This document shows positions 24,848 to 37,200 of a DNA stretch of 64,000 nucleotides, piece after piece; within the stretch, counting starts at the first letter, position 1; the number at the start of each line of letters is the position of its first letter. The stretch covers positions 124,001 to 188,000 of the forward strand of contig BGZK01000192.1 of assembly GCA_005406025.1 (NCBI GenBank), read 5' to 3'. A program made the position numbers and the translations under genes. The stretch is from Eumeta japonica (lineage: Eukaryota > Arthropoda > Insecta > Lepidoptera > Psychidae). The notes beneath the pieces are model-generated. The model saw nothing but the letters and a program-made list of their open reading frames with translations. It did not search any database and was not told the DNA's origin.

Positions 24848-25660
24848 GTACACTATATTTAGTTATTAAATACGCATAAATAACAAAATTGTAATTATTT
24901 GTACTCCGCAGATACTATATTTTATTCTCAGTAATTAATAGAGACGTTCCAGGAGTTCTTCAAACAGAAATTTAAAATGTGTGGGTAATACGTGGAATGC
25001 AATTTGTCAGAATTTCATTCTACGTTGGTCATTCTAGCTTGACAATTCACTAGTATGATATCGTTTGTGATTAAAAATTACACAATCCATCATATAAAAC
25101 TTATTGTAGTCAACCTATCTTGTAAATAATCCGACACTTTTTCATTTGGTATAATAATTTGTGTTATTACACAAATCATTACACGCCGCTATGAAGACTG
25201 GCTGCCGTAGAAGCCATCACTGTCACCGTTATTTGCCCATTCCGCTAGTTTTTTTCTTGCACGACAGAAAATTTGGGTAATCGGAATGGGCTAGCGGCGA
25301 AAATTGGGAGTTAAATATTAAGAGTATTTGTACGACTTAGACTGGCGTTAGACGAGAAATAAGAAAATATTTTCCCAAAATATTGAAATTCTGACAGCAT
25401 GGGGAAAGTAACGAACTTTTTCAAATAAAAAGTCCGTATCTGCATAAAAATTGTTAGACTGTTTTTTGGAGTGCCTTAGCCTAAAAAAAAACAGAATCCT
25501 TTCGGTGCCGTCACCCCTGCTATCCGTCCGTCTATTCGTTTGTCAGTTTTTTAATTTCGCGGTTTTTCATTGATTTTCAATTCAATGTACACACAAGTTC
25601 ATAAAATACACCTGGCCTTATGTGAATAATCACACAATTTCATAAACACGTAAAAAAAAA
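24848..25660. other. No supported gene
   Basis: AT-rich. Imperfect inverted words 'cccattccgctag' and 'gaatgggctagcgg' occur at 25238-25296. A LINE-tail-like reverse word lies near 25510-25545. Confidence 0.45.
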
Positions 25661-26113
25661 TTTGGTTGCCTGTAAAGTCGGTATACGGGCGAAAGTTTTA
25701 CGTGACAACGACTTTGAATGGTAAAATCATTTTAATGTGAATATTCATTCGTATAGTAGGAAGAAGGATGAAATAGTAACAATTTAAAACATTTATTTAT
25801 ACAAAGAATTATATTTAAAACATTAATTTATACAAAGAATCTCGCACTGAATTTCATATTAACAAAATTTTATTTTTACACATACATACGTATTTATATA
25901 CAAATATACTATTAACTTGCAATACATTTGCAAGCTATACTAATTCTCTAGTGCTGCGCGCGCGGCAGACCGATCATAGTTGAGTGGGAGAGAGACGCAA
26001 GGCATTCGGCGGGCCTCTCTCTCGTTCGGTGACTCATCGTTACGTTACCGAGCGTTACACTTTTTCATAAGTGACTCCCAGCCGCAACCTAATTTAAGAC
26101 GTTGTCACGTCAA
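25661..26113 (+). mobile_element. ~460-bp dispersed repeat, copy 2
   Basis: Near-identical to copy 1 at 5049-5511 over its whole length, with small indels (for example loss of a few bases in the 'ttttacctttacacatac' tract and in 'acatacaataacttg'). Same orientation. The flanks differ completely from copy 1 outside 'tttggttgcc' and 'cacgtcaa', which fixes the ends of the element to within a few bases. Confidence 0.85.
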
Positions 26114-26337
26114 TAATTAAGGTAATCTTCCATGAATTTCGTTCGCACACTTCATTACGTGTAGCGTCCATGGATACACTCGTATATTTGAAAATACACT
26201 AAACTGTTTAAGTGACAGTTTTTTTATGTATATATTTTGCGGCTATTAATTAGCTTTCAAAGTTTTTGATTTTATATCTCTCCTATAATTTCTTGACCAA
26301 GTGTTTTAGAAATTTAAAAGAATAATAATTAATAAAA

Positions 26338-27290
26338 AAGAGTGTGTGTACTTATGTACACGCGTTAGAAGTTATACTTCTTTGGCGTATGAATAATATT
26401 TAAAATAACTCAAATGCAGTAGTAATCGACAATAAATATTAAAATCAATCAAAACGATTTTGTTTAATTGAAAATGTTTTATTAACGTAACAATATAACA
26501 ATACAGTACAAATATATAATCATTATTCATTATGTGAATGAGTCAAATACATTTAAAAAGAGTGTGTGTACTTATTATTCAATTATTTGTTAGAAAAATA
26601 ATAAGTTCGTTAGAAATATATCTATATATTATACTTACATGGTTAACCTCTAATATTTAAAAACACTTCAAATTTTCACAATTTTCACAACACAATGTTA
26701 AAAGTTTACAAATAATGTTTATATATATAATAAATTGAACAAAAATAATAATTATAGAAAATTAATACTCAAAATTGATTATTCATATGAATACTATATT
26801 TTGCAAGAACTGGGTTATGAATATAAGTACTATGTAATATATAGCATGAACACTCTGTACTATGTACTATATAGTATGAACACTCAGTATTGTAACTATA
26901 TTCAGTGTTGAAAATATATTTTTATTATTTCTATTCTGTGGCTAACTTCATCATGTCGTTTGTGCGCGCGCAGCTCACAATTCACTCTCATCCAAACGTG
27001 CCAAAAGAAGTATAACTTCAATAATATAGAATTAATACTCAAAATTGATTATTCATATGAATACTATATTTTGCAAAATTGGGTTATAGTACTATGTAAT
27101 ATATAATATATGTACACACTCAGTATTGTAACTATATTCAGTGTTGAAAATATATTTTTTTATTATTTCTATTCTGTGGCTAACTTCATCATGTCGTTTG
27201 TGCGCGCGCAGCTCACAAATTCACTCTCATCCAAACGCCCCAAAAGAAGTATAACTTCAAAATCTGTTTACAATTTTATAAATAATAAAT
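26338..27290 (+). mobile_element. MITE-like element with inverted ends and a tandemly duplicated 3' half
   Basis: The left end carries 'gaagttatacttctttggcg' (26368-26387), and its inverse 'cgccccaaaagaagtataac' lies at 27236-27255. The 3' half is duplicated: a unit starting 'attaatactcaaaattgatt' occurs at 26761 and again at 27031, a 270-bp period. The second unit is about 230 bp because it lost part of a 'tatgaacactc' stutter. Each unit ends with 'tcgtttgtgcgcgcgcagct' plus the inverted end. The word 'agagtgtgtgtactta' also recurs, at 26339 and 26559. Confidence 0.75.
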
Positions 27291-27527
27291 AGTTACAATC
27301 TGGCCGGTCCATAGGGTACGCACATGAATTTTATAAGTACGTATCCGCTATTTTAAACATTTATGTGTGCCGATATTCTTGTGAATCAAATATTTCAAAT
27401 TGACAAGGAGTGCCGTCACTTGTTCGACTTGAACGTGCGGTGACGGCCAATCTCACCTCATTTCTTCGGTTGGCAGGAACTCACGGCGCGGCAGTCACAC
27501 AATAAAGTGACGAATTGGAAATGTTCG

Positions 27528-28080
27528 TGGTAGGGATGTCGATTTTTCTCAGAAAATACAAAACATGTGAAAGTGATTTTCGGTGACCCGATTGTTCATG
27601 TTATTAACTTTAACTTGTAAGTTGCCATTACATTATCATAATATAGCAAAATACTGTCAAAGATACTTCTTTTAAAACTGAGATTTACATTTCATACGCA
27701 AATGGACGAAACTTAGCCTCCAAATCAAATTACCACCCATTCCAAATGAGTCAGCATTTGGAATAGGTGGTAATTTTAATGTCGAAACAGTTCTTTATGA
27801 CGCATTTAAGTGTAATTTCTATTACCCAAGAAATAAAGATACTTTTTATTTTTCCAAATTTTCTACGTAGATTAATCTATACAAACACTTCAAAATATCA
27901 GTTGAATATTTCGTAATCAATCCTAGTTTCTGGTTTAAACGAAACAAACTGTTTTGTCACATGCGACCTTTAAAAATAAGCAAACGTGTCGGTGTTCCAG
28001 CGGGCAGTACCGCGCCGCGCGCGGGCTGCGAGGCGCTACGTTCCACGTTAAATTAATAGGTTATCGCTGCTTCACCTTAA
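27528..28080 (+). repeat. Dispersed repeat 'tcgatttttctcagaaaatac', copy 2
   Basis: Same family and orientation as 10430-10870, ending in the GC-rich block 'gcgggcagtaccgcgccg'. A palindrome (27729-27774) sits inside it where copy 1 has none. The stretch after it (27780-27945) also lacks a clear counterpart, suggesting a nested insertion. Confidence 0.7.
27729..27774. repeat. Strong hairpin, 20-bp arms, 6-nt loop
   Basis: Arm 'attaccacccattccaaatg' (27729-27748), loop agtcag, and its inverse with one mismatch at 27755-27774. Confidence 0.9.
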
Positions 28081-31000
28081 ATAAATGCTAATAAATGGTA
28101 TTTATAAAAGTTTATTCACAATATGCAAGTGATTTGTACGTGGCGATCAACCTTATCATTACAAAATATATAAAATCTACACGTATGGTGCACATTCGAA
28201 ATACTGTATCGGGAGGCAGCGCGGAACAGAAGAGAAGCTATCCAGGCAGCGTGGGGCATTGCACAAAAGCCAATCGTGTTACGTGTTATATATAAAATTG
28301 AACTATCAATAATTTAATTTCGATATAGCGAAAAATAGTTTTCCGTAGAAGTAGATATAATATAGTATCAAAAGTTAATAAAAGGTAAAAGAAGGATTGT
28401 CTTTTATTAACTTTTAGAGTAATTAATTTAGATGTATTAATTAAGTTATGGGTTTCCGAATATTCACGAGGATTTTCATTGGGTGCTTAAATTATTTTCA
28501 TTGTTGGCAGATAGGTCGTGACTTGGCGGTGACGGTGACAGTATTTTTCAGTTCAGACTTTTCATTCCCGACCGCCGATCATATAACGACTTTTATAGGA
28601 GTTGAACTTCAAAATAATGTATTTTGTTCTAACAGGAAAGCTTTACAAAAAAAAAACGCATTTCGACGAAAGTAGATGGCGGTGTATTTCAGCTTTTTAA
28701 AAGTTTAGTTCGAGACAAATAAAGCTACAGTAAATAAAGCGCTGCGGCTCATGACAGTCGCGTTTTACCAGTAAAATGAAATGAAGCATAACTTCATAAC
28801 GTAATTCATAACAATTACCGTCATTATAAATAGTTCGTGGCGTTATTACCACGTTTAATTCATGAAACGTTTGTCATTATTTTTAATATGCATTGCATTT
28901 ATCTATAATCTGTTATTGCCCTAAGAAACCTGCTAACGATGCAGTTACTACAGTAAGAAATGTTTTGGACGTGTCGGCATAAAGTATTTATAAAGAACAA
29001 TATTTTCATTGTTATTATCAATACGGGGTATACTTAATAATTTACCGGCAGCGATCGCAATCGCGTACTTAAATCGATATCAAAATTCTCAACACTTATT
29101 TTATTTTTCTTTTTCAACAAAACAACTAAAAGCAATTTTCCCGAATATAACCATTAGCCGGCGCCGGGTCGCCCGTGCACTCAGTCCTGCGCCGGACGCG
29201 CGCGCGCGGGCCGCACTCGCGCTGTCCACTTACTGTACTGTCCTCACCCTTTCATGTCGCCATTTTATTCGATGACATTATTTTTTATTTACTACGCAGC
29301 TTAATCCAACCAATTTACATGTAAGAAAAACAATTTGGCACCCTCATGAGCTCGTGCGAGACGTCGCGGTTGTATAGGTGAGTCCGCCGAGGTACCCAAA
29401 GCTCTGTCTAATGGCATACATAAAACTTTTCATTATTTAATATTTTTCTTTTTTTTTTCATGCAGTTACATTAACGGGTTTTTGTTTCGATCGCCATAAC
29501 ATTCGTTAAATTATAACTGGTAAAATTAAATACTGTTGTAATTTTCAAAAATGTAATGTCAGTTGACATTAAATTATTACTAGGAAAATGTAGTAGAAGT
29601 GTTATTTTATAAGTCCTTATCTAATTTAACTGATCTCAAAAAAAAAGGAAAAAGTTTTTATAATACATTATAAAACATTTTTTTCTAAAATGCTTTATCA
29701 AAAGATTTTGGTTTATCAATTCAAATAATAGAATGCGTTTTATCTCAGAAATAACCATCTAAGCTTATTGATTTTCATTTATTTTATTTTTAACTTTGTT
29801 AAGAGGTTTTTCAATAATAAGAAGGATCTAACTGAATCTAATGAATTATTCGAAATTAAATTTATATTTTAATGAAAAAAACAATAATTTTATATTTTTG
29901 AATAATGAAAATTAAAGTATTTTATATTATAATTAAATATATCCATTAAAAATTTTAATATAGTTAGTTACTTATTAGTCTCTTAGAAACACAAAGTAGG
30001 CGTTTTAATACAATTTAAATTTAAAACTCATTGGTTAAATCGCCCTTTATCAGGATGTAAACTTGATACTTCTGTTTCGAAAGAAACGAGCTCGATATTC
30101 ATCCACCATAGTCCTATGTTTTTATTGCATTCACGAGTGTTCTAACGGAAGCCACTTTAGCGGAGGCGGATGCGGCAGCGGAGGATCCTGACTTCGTGGA
30201 GGCGGAGGTTACCGCAGATACAACATTACGCATTAAATTTCTTTACGGGTCAATTTTAAATACACTTTCAAAGATATCGTTCGGCCTTTTCTTGAATAGT
30301 TTTCTTAACGGGTTCAACACTGCATTATCATTACCTATTTTTATAAAATCCTGCCAAGTATGATTTGTTTTCGGATTCATCATGCAAATTAAATAAGAAT
30401 TACTATTTACTATTGATATATATAGATGCTTTACATTTCATGTTCTTACCAATATGCAGGTAGGCTCTACCAAATGTAAAATAATCTCGAAAACGAATCG
30501 CTAAAGATTGTCTTAAACATATAAACATCAAAAACATTTCAGTTGGTAATGATACTATATACAGTACACGCTTGTTTGCGTTTTCAATTATACGTACAGG
30601 GAATTAAAAGCGTAAAATAAGTTTGCTCGTCTTTTATATTTAACGGTCTCACTTCTAACCCCAGTCTCACTCCCACCTTCGCCCTGAGTGCAGTGCTATC
30701 CTCGCTTCGAGCCCGGTCACGCTCCTGATTCTAATCGCGATCCCACTTTTGATCACGGCTCCGGTCTCATGCTTAATTTCGGCCTCGCTGCTGCTCCTTG
30801 GTTTTGCACTCCGTCTCGCTTGTAATTTCGATATCAATCACAATTCTGATTTGTACAAAATGGAAACAAATGGTAATATCAAAATAAAATATAAGTTATA
30901 TTATTAGGGGATAGTGTAGCGTTCTATTTGTGAAAGAACTTTTAGAATCAGTGTAGTAGTTCCATTCAATAGAACAAATGTTCGCACGAAGTCGGAAACA

Positions 31001-31163
31001 AAAGCTAAAATAGATTGCATAAAAACCTTCTCTATAAAAAAAAGCTGTGCAAAGTTTGACGATAAACAATCAAATGGCATTGGAATTTAGCGATCTCATA
31101 TACCATCGTATACAAACATCCATTTTAATACACACAACATAATTTGTTGTTTTTTGTTTACAG
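28081..31163. other. AT-rich, no supported gene
   Basis: Contains a perfect 15-bp inverted repeat (next entry). It also has a CpG islet at 29155-29250 with an alternating CG run ('gacgcgcgcgcgcggg') and, at 30650-30850, a pyrimidine-rich stutter of 'cggtctca'/'gatccc' words in the style of 37030 and 60100. Open frames (28095-28295, 28448-28675, 29009-29275) carry no motif. Confidence 0.45.
28370..28415. repeat. Perfect 15-bp inverted repeat, 16-nt loop
   Basis: 'aaaagttaataaaag' (28370-28384) and its exact inverse at 28401-28415. Confidence 0.85.
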
Positions 31164-31240
31164 TCGATTTACTGGTCATAACTCCTGAGCAGTGCCTCCC
31201 CGGGCCGCTCTGGTCCCTCACGACGGTTGCATCACCGTAG
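31164..31240 (+). CDS. Candidate terminal exon with stop, function unknown
   Basis: Follows a strong acceptor ('tgttgttttttgtttacag', AG at 31162-31163). After two bases it opens as DLLVITPEQC... and stops at TAG 31238-31240, about 24 codons. It is clearly more GC-rich than its surroundings. It needs one base from the preceding exon, which is what the candidate exon at 16940-17107 supplies; that is compatible but not proof. It may equally be chance. Confidence 0.2.
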
Positions 31241-32617
31241 TTCTAGTCCAGCACAAAAAAAGCCTATATTTTGTAGTAAGTCCAGCAGCGACGGACTTCT
31301 TGTTTCTATGCTTGTTAATGAAGGCTTTAAGTTGAAGTTTTTATCATGCAAGTATATACTACAAACATTATCGCATTTTATCTTCATTTGACATTGTCTC
31401 ACAATATTAAGTAAAACCATGACAACCGCACTGATATAAGAACAAAGTTCGTAAACTTTTCACTCACGGTATTTGAAATGTGTTGCGAAACCAAGAGATT
31501 ACAATCGCACGTTTGGTATTGTTGTATCAAATAATATTATAGTAAAATGTAAAAACTATACCTACAAAAGTGACAAACGTTCAGTTAAGTATGGTACCTA
31601 TTTATACATTTTGATACGGTTTATGTCCACACATCGCCCGCATACTCGTCGACATTCAAAACGATATTTATCCTTATTCCCTTCACTGCACGGAAACTCT
31701 TTAGCTACGTGACCGGCGGCACGAAACGCACAGCTCATTGGAATCACTCCGGTGTCGGGACTGCCCTACAGTGCACAGCACCGCTAACAGTCTCTAGGAC
31801 GATAAATAAAAACAATTTGTATTATTTATAAAAAAAAAACGATATTTTTTAATCAAAGAACATATTGAGAGTGCTTGTATATACAGAATAGTACACAAAA
31901 GGGCGCACAGTGGCAGCTCCAGGGGTCCAGGGCGCCGGTCCTGCCTTTTGTATATGTGACCGCTCCTGATCCGAAAGCTGGATGCGCCCTTGCGGGTGTG
32001 TACATTTATTTTAAATTATATATCATCATGAATTATTTAAAATGCACAATACAAGAAATATATCCACAGCATAAATACGCGTGTAACTGCAAGGTATTTT
32101 AATATGATTAATATAATTGCGATAATTTCACATATACCCCTACCTACAAAAAGTAGGTTTTCTACAAAATACAATTTAAGCCTGTGAGAATTATTCTTCG
32201 GCGCTTTTTTCAGTAAAAAATCAAAGTACCATATAATTACTTTTTTTTTAATATAAAATGGTCTAGATAGTTCTCGAAAATTTATAAATAAAAACGTAAA
32301 ATAATTTGCATTAAGAAATATGATATATCCCCCAGAGAAATCTCAAATTTCCTTAACTTTTCTTTTAAAATGCATGATAAGTAAATTAAATTATCTTTTA
32401 TATTGAAGTTGTTTTATAATGACATATTCTTAATCTTTATGTCGCATAAATAAGTAATCATAAGACATATTAGCATATTAGACTTTAATTAATTAGTCCC
32501 ACCTAAGTTCAATAGGTGTTATTTTTATACAACATAACTTATATTTACATCTAGTAAGTCTTTTCAATACATAATATTCTAGTGGTCCGCCTGTTTCATT
32601 GTTTTTACATACATTTC
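31241..32617. other. 3' flank of arrestin gene 1, no other gene
   Basis: AT-rich. A GC-rich hairpin-prone patch lies at 31898-32000 ('gggcgcacagtgg' against 'ggatgcgccc'). On the minus strand the only polyadenylation-like word close to gene 1 is a variant ATTAAA at 32483-32488. Open frames at 31473-31712 and 31875-32102 have no motif. Confidence 0.45.
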
Positions 32618-33625
32618 TTAGTTCGCCATCCGATCCTCCTGCATAACCTGCCAGCAGGACGGAGGCGCACCGGCCGCCGCCGCCTCGGCATATGAAAGAC
32701 CCTCCTTCATTTCTTCCGCCTCTTCGACGCCCGCGTCACCGATCAGGACCGGGATGTCCAATAACAAGTTAAAATGCGGGAACGGGATTTTAGCCTTCAC
32801 TTGCAGTTTGTATTGTCTCTGCACAATTCTGGAATGTTGCACCGTGAAATGGCCTTTCGGAATCTGAACAGCGGTCGTCAGATTTGACGTACATTTTTCT
32901 TTCACACCCCGAGTCTCGCTTTTGGCTCCTCTAACTTCGTACGTGCGCTGTCGCTTGTAGCCGCTGTCACAAATGTGGGTCACTGAGTAGGACAGTTGTG
33001 TTTCCAGGCCGAAAATTTTGGTATCAGAATTGTTTTGAATTTCGACGTGTAACTCCGCCATCTCCCCGGGCGCGAGGATCGACTTTTTGATAGTAACTTT
33101 CATTTTAATTAAACTATTGTTATTATTGAAGAAGGTCATGAGAGACTTCTGCGCCGCATATATTATCGGCTCGCCGGGCAAAGTCATGTGCAGGACGCCA
33201 GCTACGGGTATTTCAATATGGAAATTTTTATTAAAATGAAAAAGGCTTTTTCTTTCAAACGTCAACTTGATCTCATACAAAATTTTACAATACGAGTCTC
33301 TGTACGTAGGAGGTATGTTCGATGGAAGAACGAAACGGAAAGGGTGGAGGTAGGAGCCCCTTTCGATGACTGTTTCATCATTCGCTCTATTCTCCAAAAG
33401 ACTTCTGCCACCACAGACGTAATCCTCCGAGCCGCAGTAGGTGGCCTGCGAGTTGCCGCCGCCCTCGGTCCACATGCAGCTACCCGCGCCTCGCAAACGC
33501 ACAATCACGTCTTTGAAACGCACGTCTTCGTCGACCGCGTACTTCACAGCACCGCTCACGACGCCGCCCGCGCGGTACACGCCGCCCGCCGGCTTTTCCA
33601 ACAATATTTGACAAAACACACCCAT
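32618..33625 (-). CDS. Alpha-arrestin (ARRDC-like) gene 1, PPxY motif altered
   Basis: 335 codons, a single open exon that starts MGVFCQI. Residues about 5-145 form the Arrestin_N sandwich (GGVVSGAVKY at 20-29; the conserved loop PSNIPPTYRD at 101-110). About 170-297 form Arrestin_C (LAPGEMAELHVEIQN at 184-198; closing strand IPVLIGD). A short acidic, alanine-rich tail follows. In the family these proteins act as cytosolic adaptors at membranes, linking receptors and transporters to NEDD4-type ubiquitin ligases through PPxY. Here the expected PPSYW is PPSCW (321-325), a TAC to TGC change, so the WW-domain contact is probably lost. The ATG is chosen because genes 2 and 3 start at the same aligned point with the same preceding bases (GAG-ATG). 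The antisense open frame 33188-33772 is a shadow. Confidence 0.95.
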   Translation of the reverse strand: MGVFCQILLEKPAGGVYRAGGVVSGAVKYAVDEDVRFKDVIVRLRGAGSCMWTEGGGNSQATYCGSEDYVCGGRSLLENRANDETVIERGSYLHPFRFVLPSNIPPTYRDSYCKILYEIKLTFERKSLFHFNKNFHIEIPVAGVLHMTLPGEPIIYAAQKSLMTFFNNNNSLIKMKVTIKKSILAPGEMAELHVEIQNNSDTKIFGLETQLSYSVTHICDSGYKRQRTYEVRGAKSETRGVKEKCTSNLTTAVQIPKGHFTVQHSRIVQRQYKLQVKAKIPFPHFNLLLDIPVLIGDAGVEEAEEMKEGLSYAEAAAAGAPPSCWQVMQEDRMAN

Positions 33626-34254
33626 CTCGCAACAAAAATAAATGTTTACAGACGCATACGGCGTCTGAGTGCGGAAACATTAGTCACCGCCGTCGGCCGT
33701 CGGCCGCCGCGCTCCCGCACAGTCGAGCCTCTGTGTACGTGGTGTAGTCCGGTCGGCTTCACACGACTATAATGGAACGGTATATCGGAAACTGGGAACT
33801 CTCTTTCGGTCGCGCGCAAAACGTATAAATCCGTCTCATTCGTGAGAGACCGTTTGCAACACTCGCTGAATGACCTTGAATAAATACATCTTATGTTATC
33901 TGCATTTAAAATGTATTATCGGGTGTTGTTTGTGATAGTACTGAGCTTGCGTTATTGCTATTAAGACCCTACGTCACTTCGGAGAAATGAAGAGTCCGTT
34001 TTCAGCTGATCCGATGTTCAAAGTATCAGGAGTTTTACCCACTTCATTACTATCTGTTCAGCCGCACAACGTCGTAAATCCCCAGATGATTTTATAGACA
34101 TTGCGAAATGAAGAGGTTTAATAGTAAAGTGCAAACAACATTATTACATTTTGCGAAACATGCTTAATATTGTTATTTATGCATTTTTTAAACACATATT
34201 TCTTATCCCTGACATAAACAGATTATGGAATAATATGCTTTGACAGTGACGTCA
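33626..34254. promoter_or_regulatory. 5' flank of arrestin gene 1 with GC-rich leader
   Basis: 33660-33735 is CpG-rich, next to the start codon of gene 1, and probably holds the leader and promoter. I could not place a TATA box or initiator with confidence. 33806-33825 contains 'gggaactctctttcgg', loosely like an insect NF-kB site, but too degenerate to claim. Confidence 0.3.
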
Positions 34255-34660
34255 TTAAAAAAAACCGGCTAAGAGAATGTCGGACCTGCTCACTGTAGGG
34301 TTCCGAAGCCATTTACTATAAAGAACTGCACTATAGATGATAAAACTACGGTGTTACATTTTTTTTCATGTGTCCCGGTGTAAGATTTTCTTACCTAGAT
34401 ACCGGTAACAATATGCTGACTTAAAAGGGGGCCTTTTGTTTGATACTGTGAACATATTAATTAAATTCACGGTTATGGGCTAATAAAGTATAAAACGGGT
34501 GGACGGAGAATGGATGTTAAGAATTTATTTTTTCTTAATATTAAGTGGCTCATAAACTAGTATTTACTACCTATTTTACGCAACTAACGACTTCATTTAA
34601 ATAATTTTTAATGGAATTTGCCCTTCTCGATCGAAATCGCAGATACAGCTAGGATAATAA
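34255..34660 (+). mobile_element. 'ccggctaag' dispersed repeat copy
   Basis: Starts 'aaaaaaaccggctaagagaa' then 'tgtcggacctgctcactgta' and 'gggttccgaagcc'. Aligns with 24091-24200 and with 50820-50880. 34500-34620 matches 50990-51180 in word order ('tgttaag', 'tatttactacctattttacgca'), so this copy and the one at 50820 are the same subfamily. Confidence 0.7.
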
Positions 34661-36960
34661 TAATCGCATCTAATTTTACTAATTAATACAAGACGCAAAA
34701 CATTACAATATTCTTAAGAATCATAATTATTGCATTGTAAAAATAATAAAAAACGAATAGTTTATAGGTCAGTCATACAAATAAAACAATAACAATTTTA
34801 TTATTTTGTGATGTATGTATTACGTCGATAGTCTTTCATGTCACACGAGGACTTATCCGAAGATAATAACGGTAACATGATATCGTATACCGCGTAGAGC
34901 GCGCGCGTACATACACGACGCACCGTCGAACTGTACAAACAAGAACTGTCACAATTAATGTGTATTATTTAAACAACACACATCACGATGCGTAAATAAA
35001 GGAAATGTACAAAATAGTGGATACATTAATGAAAAATTCGTGTGATATAAAATATTATTTTATTTAAAAAGAAATTTAAAATGTTCCGATTTGTGGATGT
35101 AACGTGTAGCCGAGGTATTGAACAACATGTGCAAATGCACTTTTTACGTTGTATTTGATAAAATGGAACTTATTCGATTCAAAATAATATTTAAATACAA
35201 AAACGTACGCACGGGAAAGGAACTAGTCGAAAATAAACTCTGTTCCTCGTCACAAACAAATGAATTGTATCCCCGATTTATCCCAAAATTTAGATTTTCC
35301 CTTAAAAAATCAACTAAGTGCGAATCGCACTCGCGTGGAGAGGGTTCCAAATTCCAAGTTCCAAATCACGTTGCCAATATCCTAATTTTTTTTCCCTGTT
35401 GCTAAGGAGGATCTAAAATACATAACGCACGTCCGCGCGCCCGCGCACGCGGGTAGTGTGGGGCTGAAGGCGGAAACCCACTAAAAACTTCACCTGAAGT
35501 TGAAATAATTTGGTCGGCAATGTTATATAGCTGGACTTTTATAATAGCTTCACCGAACGCGGCCGGACAACATGCGGAGGTGTCGACGGCGCGTGACGTG
35601 CCCTATGGGCGATTATTTAAGAAATCGCCTCGGTATAGGAGTCACTGGATACACGACACGAGTCGGGTCCATTTTATCTATCCGGCGCTGAAACGGCCGG
35701 GTGGAGTAGAGAAGCCATGGTCTACAACTTAACTACTGGAGGTTATCGTAAATATTTGAACCCAACCCTGGCGTTTAGTAACCACTAAATCAATTAAAGG
35801 TATTGGGTAAAGTTAAGCAACACATTTTATGAATATTTTTCTTTTCCCATGAGAATTTATAAAGCATTTTTGGATCAATTTTTGGACCAACAGTTCCGGA
35901 GATGACGGAAAAATACTAAATTTTTTATATACGTTTTTATTATTTTTGAACTTTAGTAAAGCCGTACCGCATCAACTCGGCTGCAGCACCTAAGTGAGCC
36001 GTCGCGACCGCTGAAATACCACACTCACAAAGTAAATGACGTAAAATAACAGATTCGGCTGTTGTGTTCTGTCCGATAAATGAGAGTTTCGGAAGCTCAC
36101 TCCCCGTCCGTCACTCTTCTTGGCGTCCAAATACTCTCTATCTGCGCACTTGATAATTTCACAATAAAGTTCAATTTCCCCTAACCAAATATAACGAAAA
36201 GAATAGTTTAATACAATTTATTTTATTGTAAAAGTTATATACAATAATTATGATTAAACGACAGCAATTTCAAAATTTTCAATAAGAAACTGCTTGATGT
36301 AATTCTAAAGTTAATAAAAAAACCTGCATTCATGGATTATTTGACTAATGATGACCTTTTTAAGTTTTGCAGAACTGATTGATGATATTCGTTTTTAATC
36401 TATTTTGATATTTTGTTCGCTTCTGTTGCATTAAATCGTTTTTTCAAGCCAACAGAATTAATCTTCATTAACATATCTCTATAATAGTATGTAAATTTTC
36501 CCATTTCCGTGTTCTAACGAGAGTATAAAGTCAAAAATAGTTGCTGATAAGAAGTGAAAAAGTTTTTCGATTGTAAAGCACTTTCAAATTCTTTGCATTA
36601 TTAATCGTAAAATATTTCAAAAAGTTGTTAATGCATCTTACTTAGATTTAACTAGTTATTGTTTTTCATTAATAAAAACAAACTCACGCAATTGAAATTG
36701 TAGAAAAAAAACTCACGAAAATGTTCGGAGTAGTTTTATTGTAACTATACTACTTTAATTTGAAGCTAGATTTCTGAAAACTAAGTTCCAACCATTTTAA
36801 ATAGTTACCCGCATATTCTGAGGCATTTTATAACCTTCAAGTAATGTTTATCAACTACCTAAAAAAACTTTGAAGTTTTAATTCTTTATAAATATATAAT
36901 GAAAATAAATGTGACCACATATCCATACCGAATGCCATCATTATGGATCGGATGGGGTGT
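34661..36960. other. No supported gene; GC-rich islets 34890-34930 and 35405-35720
   Basis: The open frame 35118-35405 and its antisense partner 35144-35350 have no motif. 35405-35720 is GC-rich and includes a 70-codon frame (35520-35732) with no recognisable domain. 36150-36940 is AT-rich and featureless. Confidence 0.4.
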
Positions 36961-37200
36961 TGTTATATATTTTATTCCAGGCTTTGCCCGTGCTTCCGCA
37001 CGGGTCGACATGAAATGAATTCTTTCGTATCACTCGCGATCCTGTTCTCTAATTCAATTCCGGTTTCGCTATCTATTCCAATTTTAATTTCGTTCTCGAT
37101 TACAATCTTATTCGTACTCTTGATCCTGATCCCGATGCTTTGGGTACCCGAATTCGTTTCCGACCCTGCTCTCTATTCTGATTATGCATGATATTGTCCT
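36961..37200 (+). repeat. Repeat debris: 'gctttgcccgtgcttccgcacggg' head plus 'tccgatttcg' stutter
   Basis: The head resembles the common insect repeat 'ccggcttcgcacggg'. It is followed by short pyrimidine-rich words repeating every 12-24 bases ('ttccggtttcgc', 'tcgttctcgatt', 'atcctgatcccg'). Similar stutters occur at 30650, 41700 and 60100. Confidence 0.5.

Noticed and set aside
33188..33772. 194-codon plus-strand open frame
   Set aside because: Antisense shadow of arrestin gene 1; GC-rich codons on the coding strand keep it open and the product has no motif.
33806..33825. NF-kB-like site upstream of arrestin gene 1
   Set aside because: The match to the consensus is weak and such words are expected by chance in this length of sequence.
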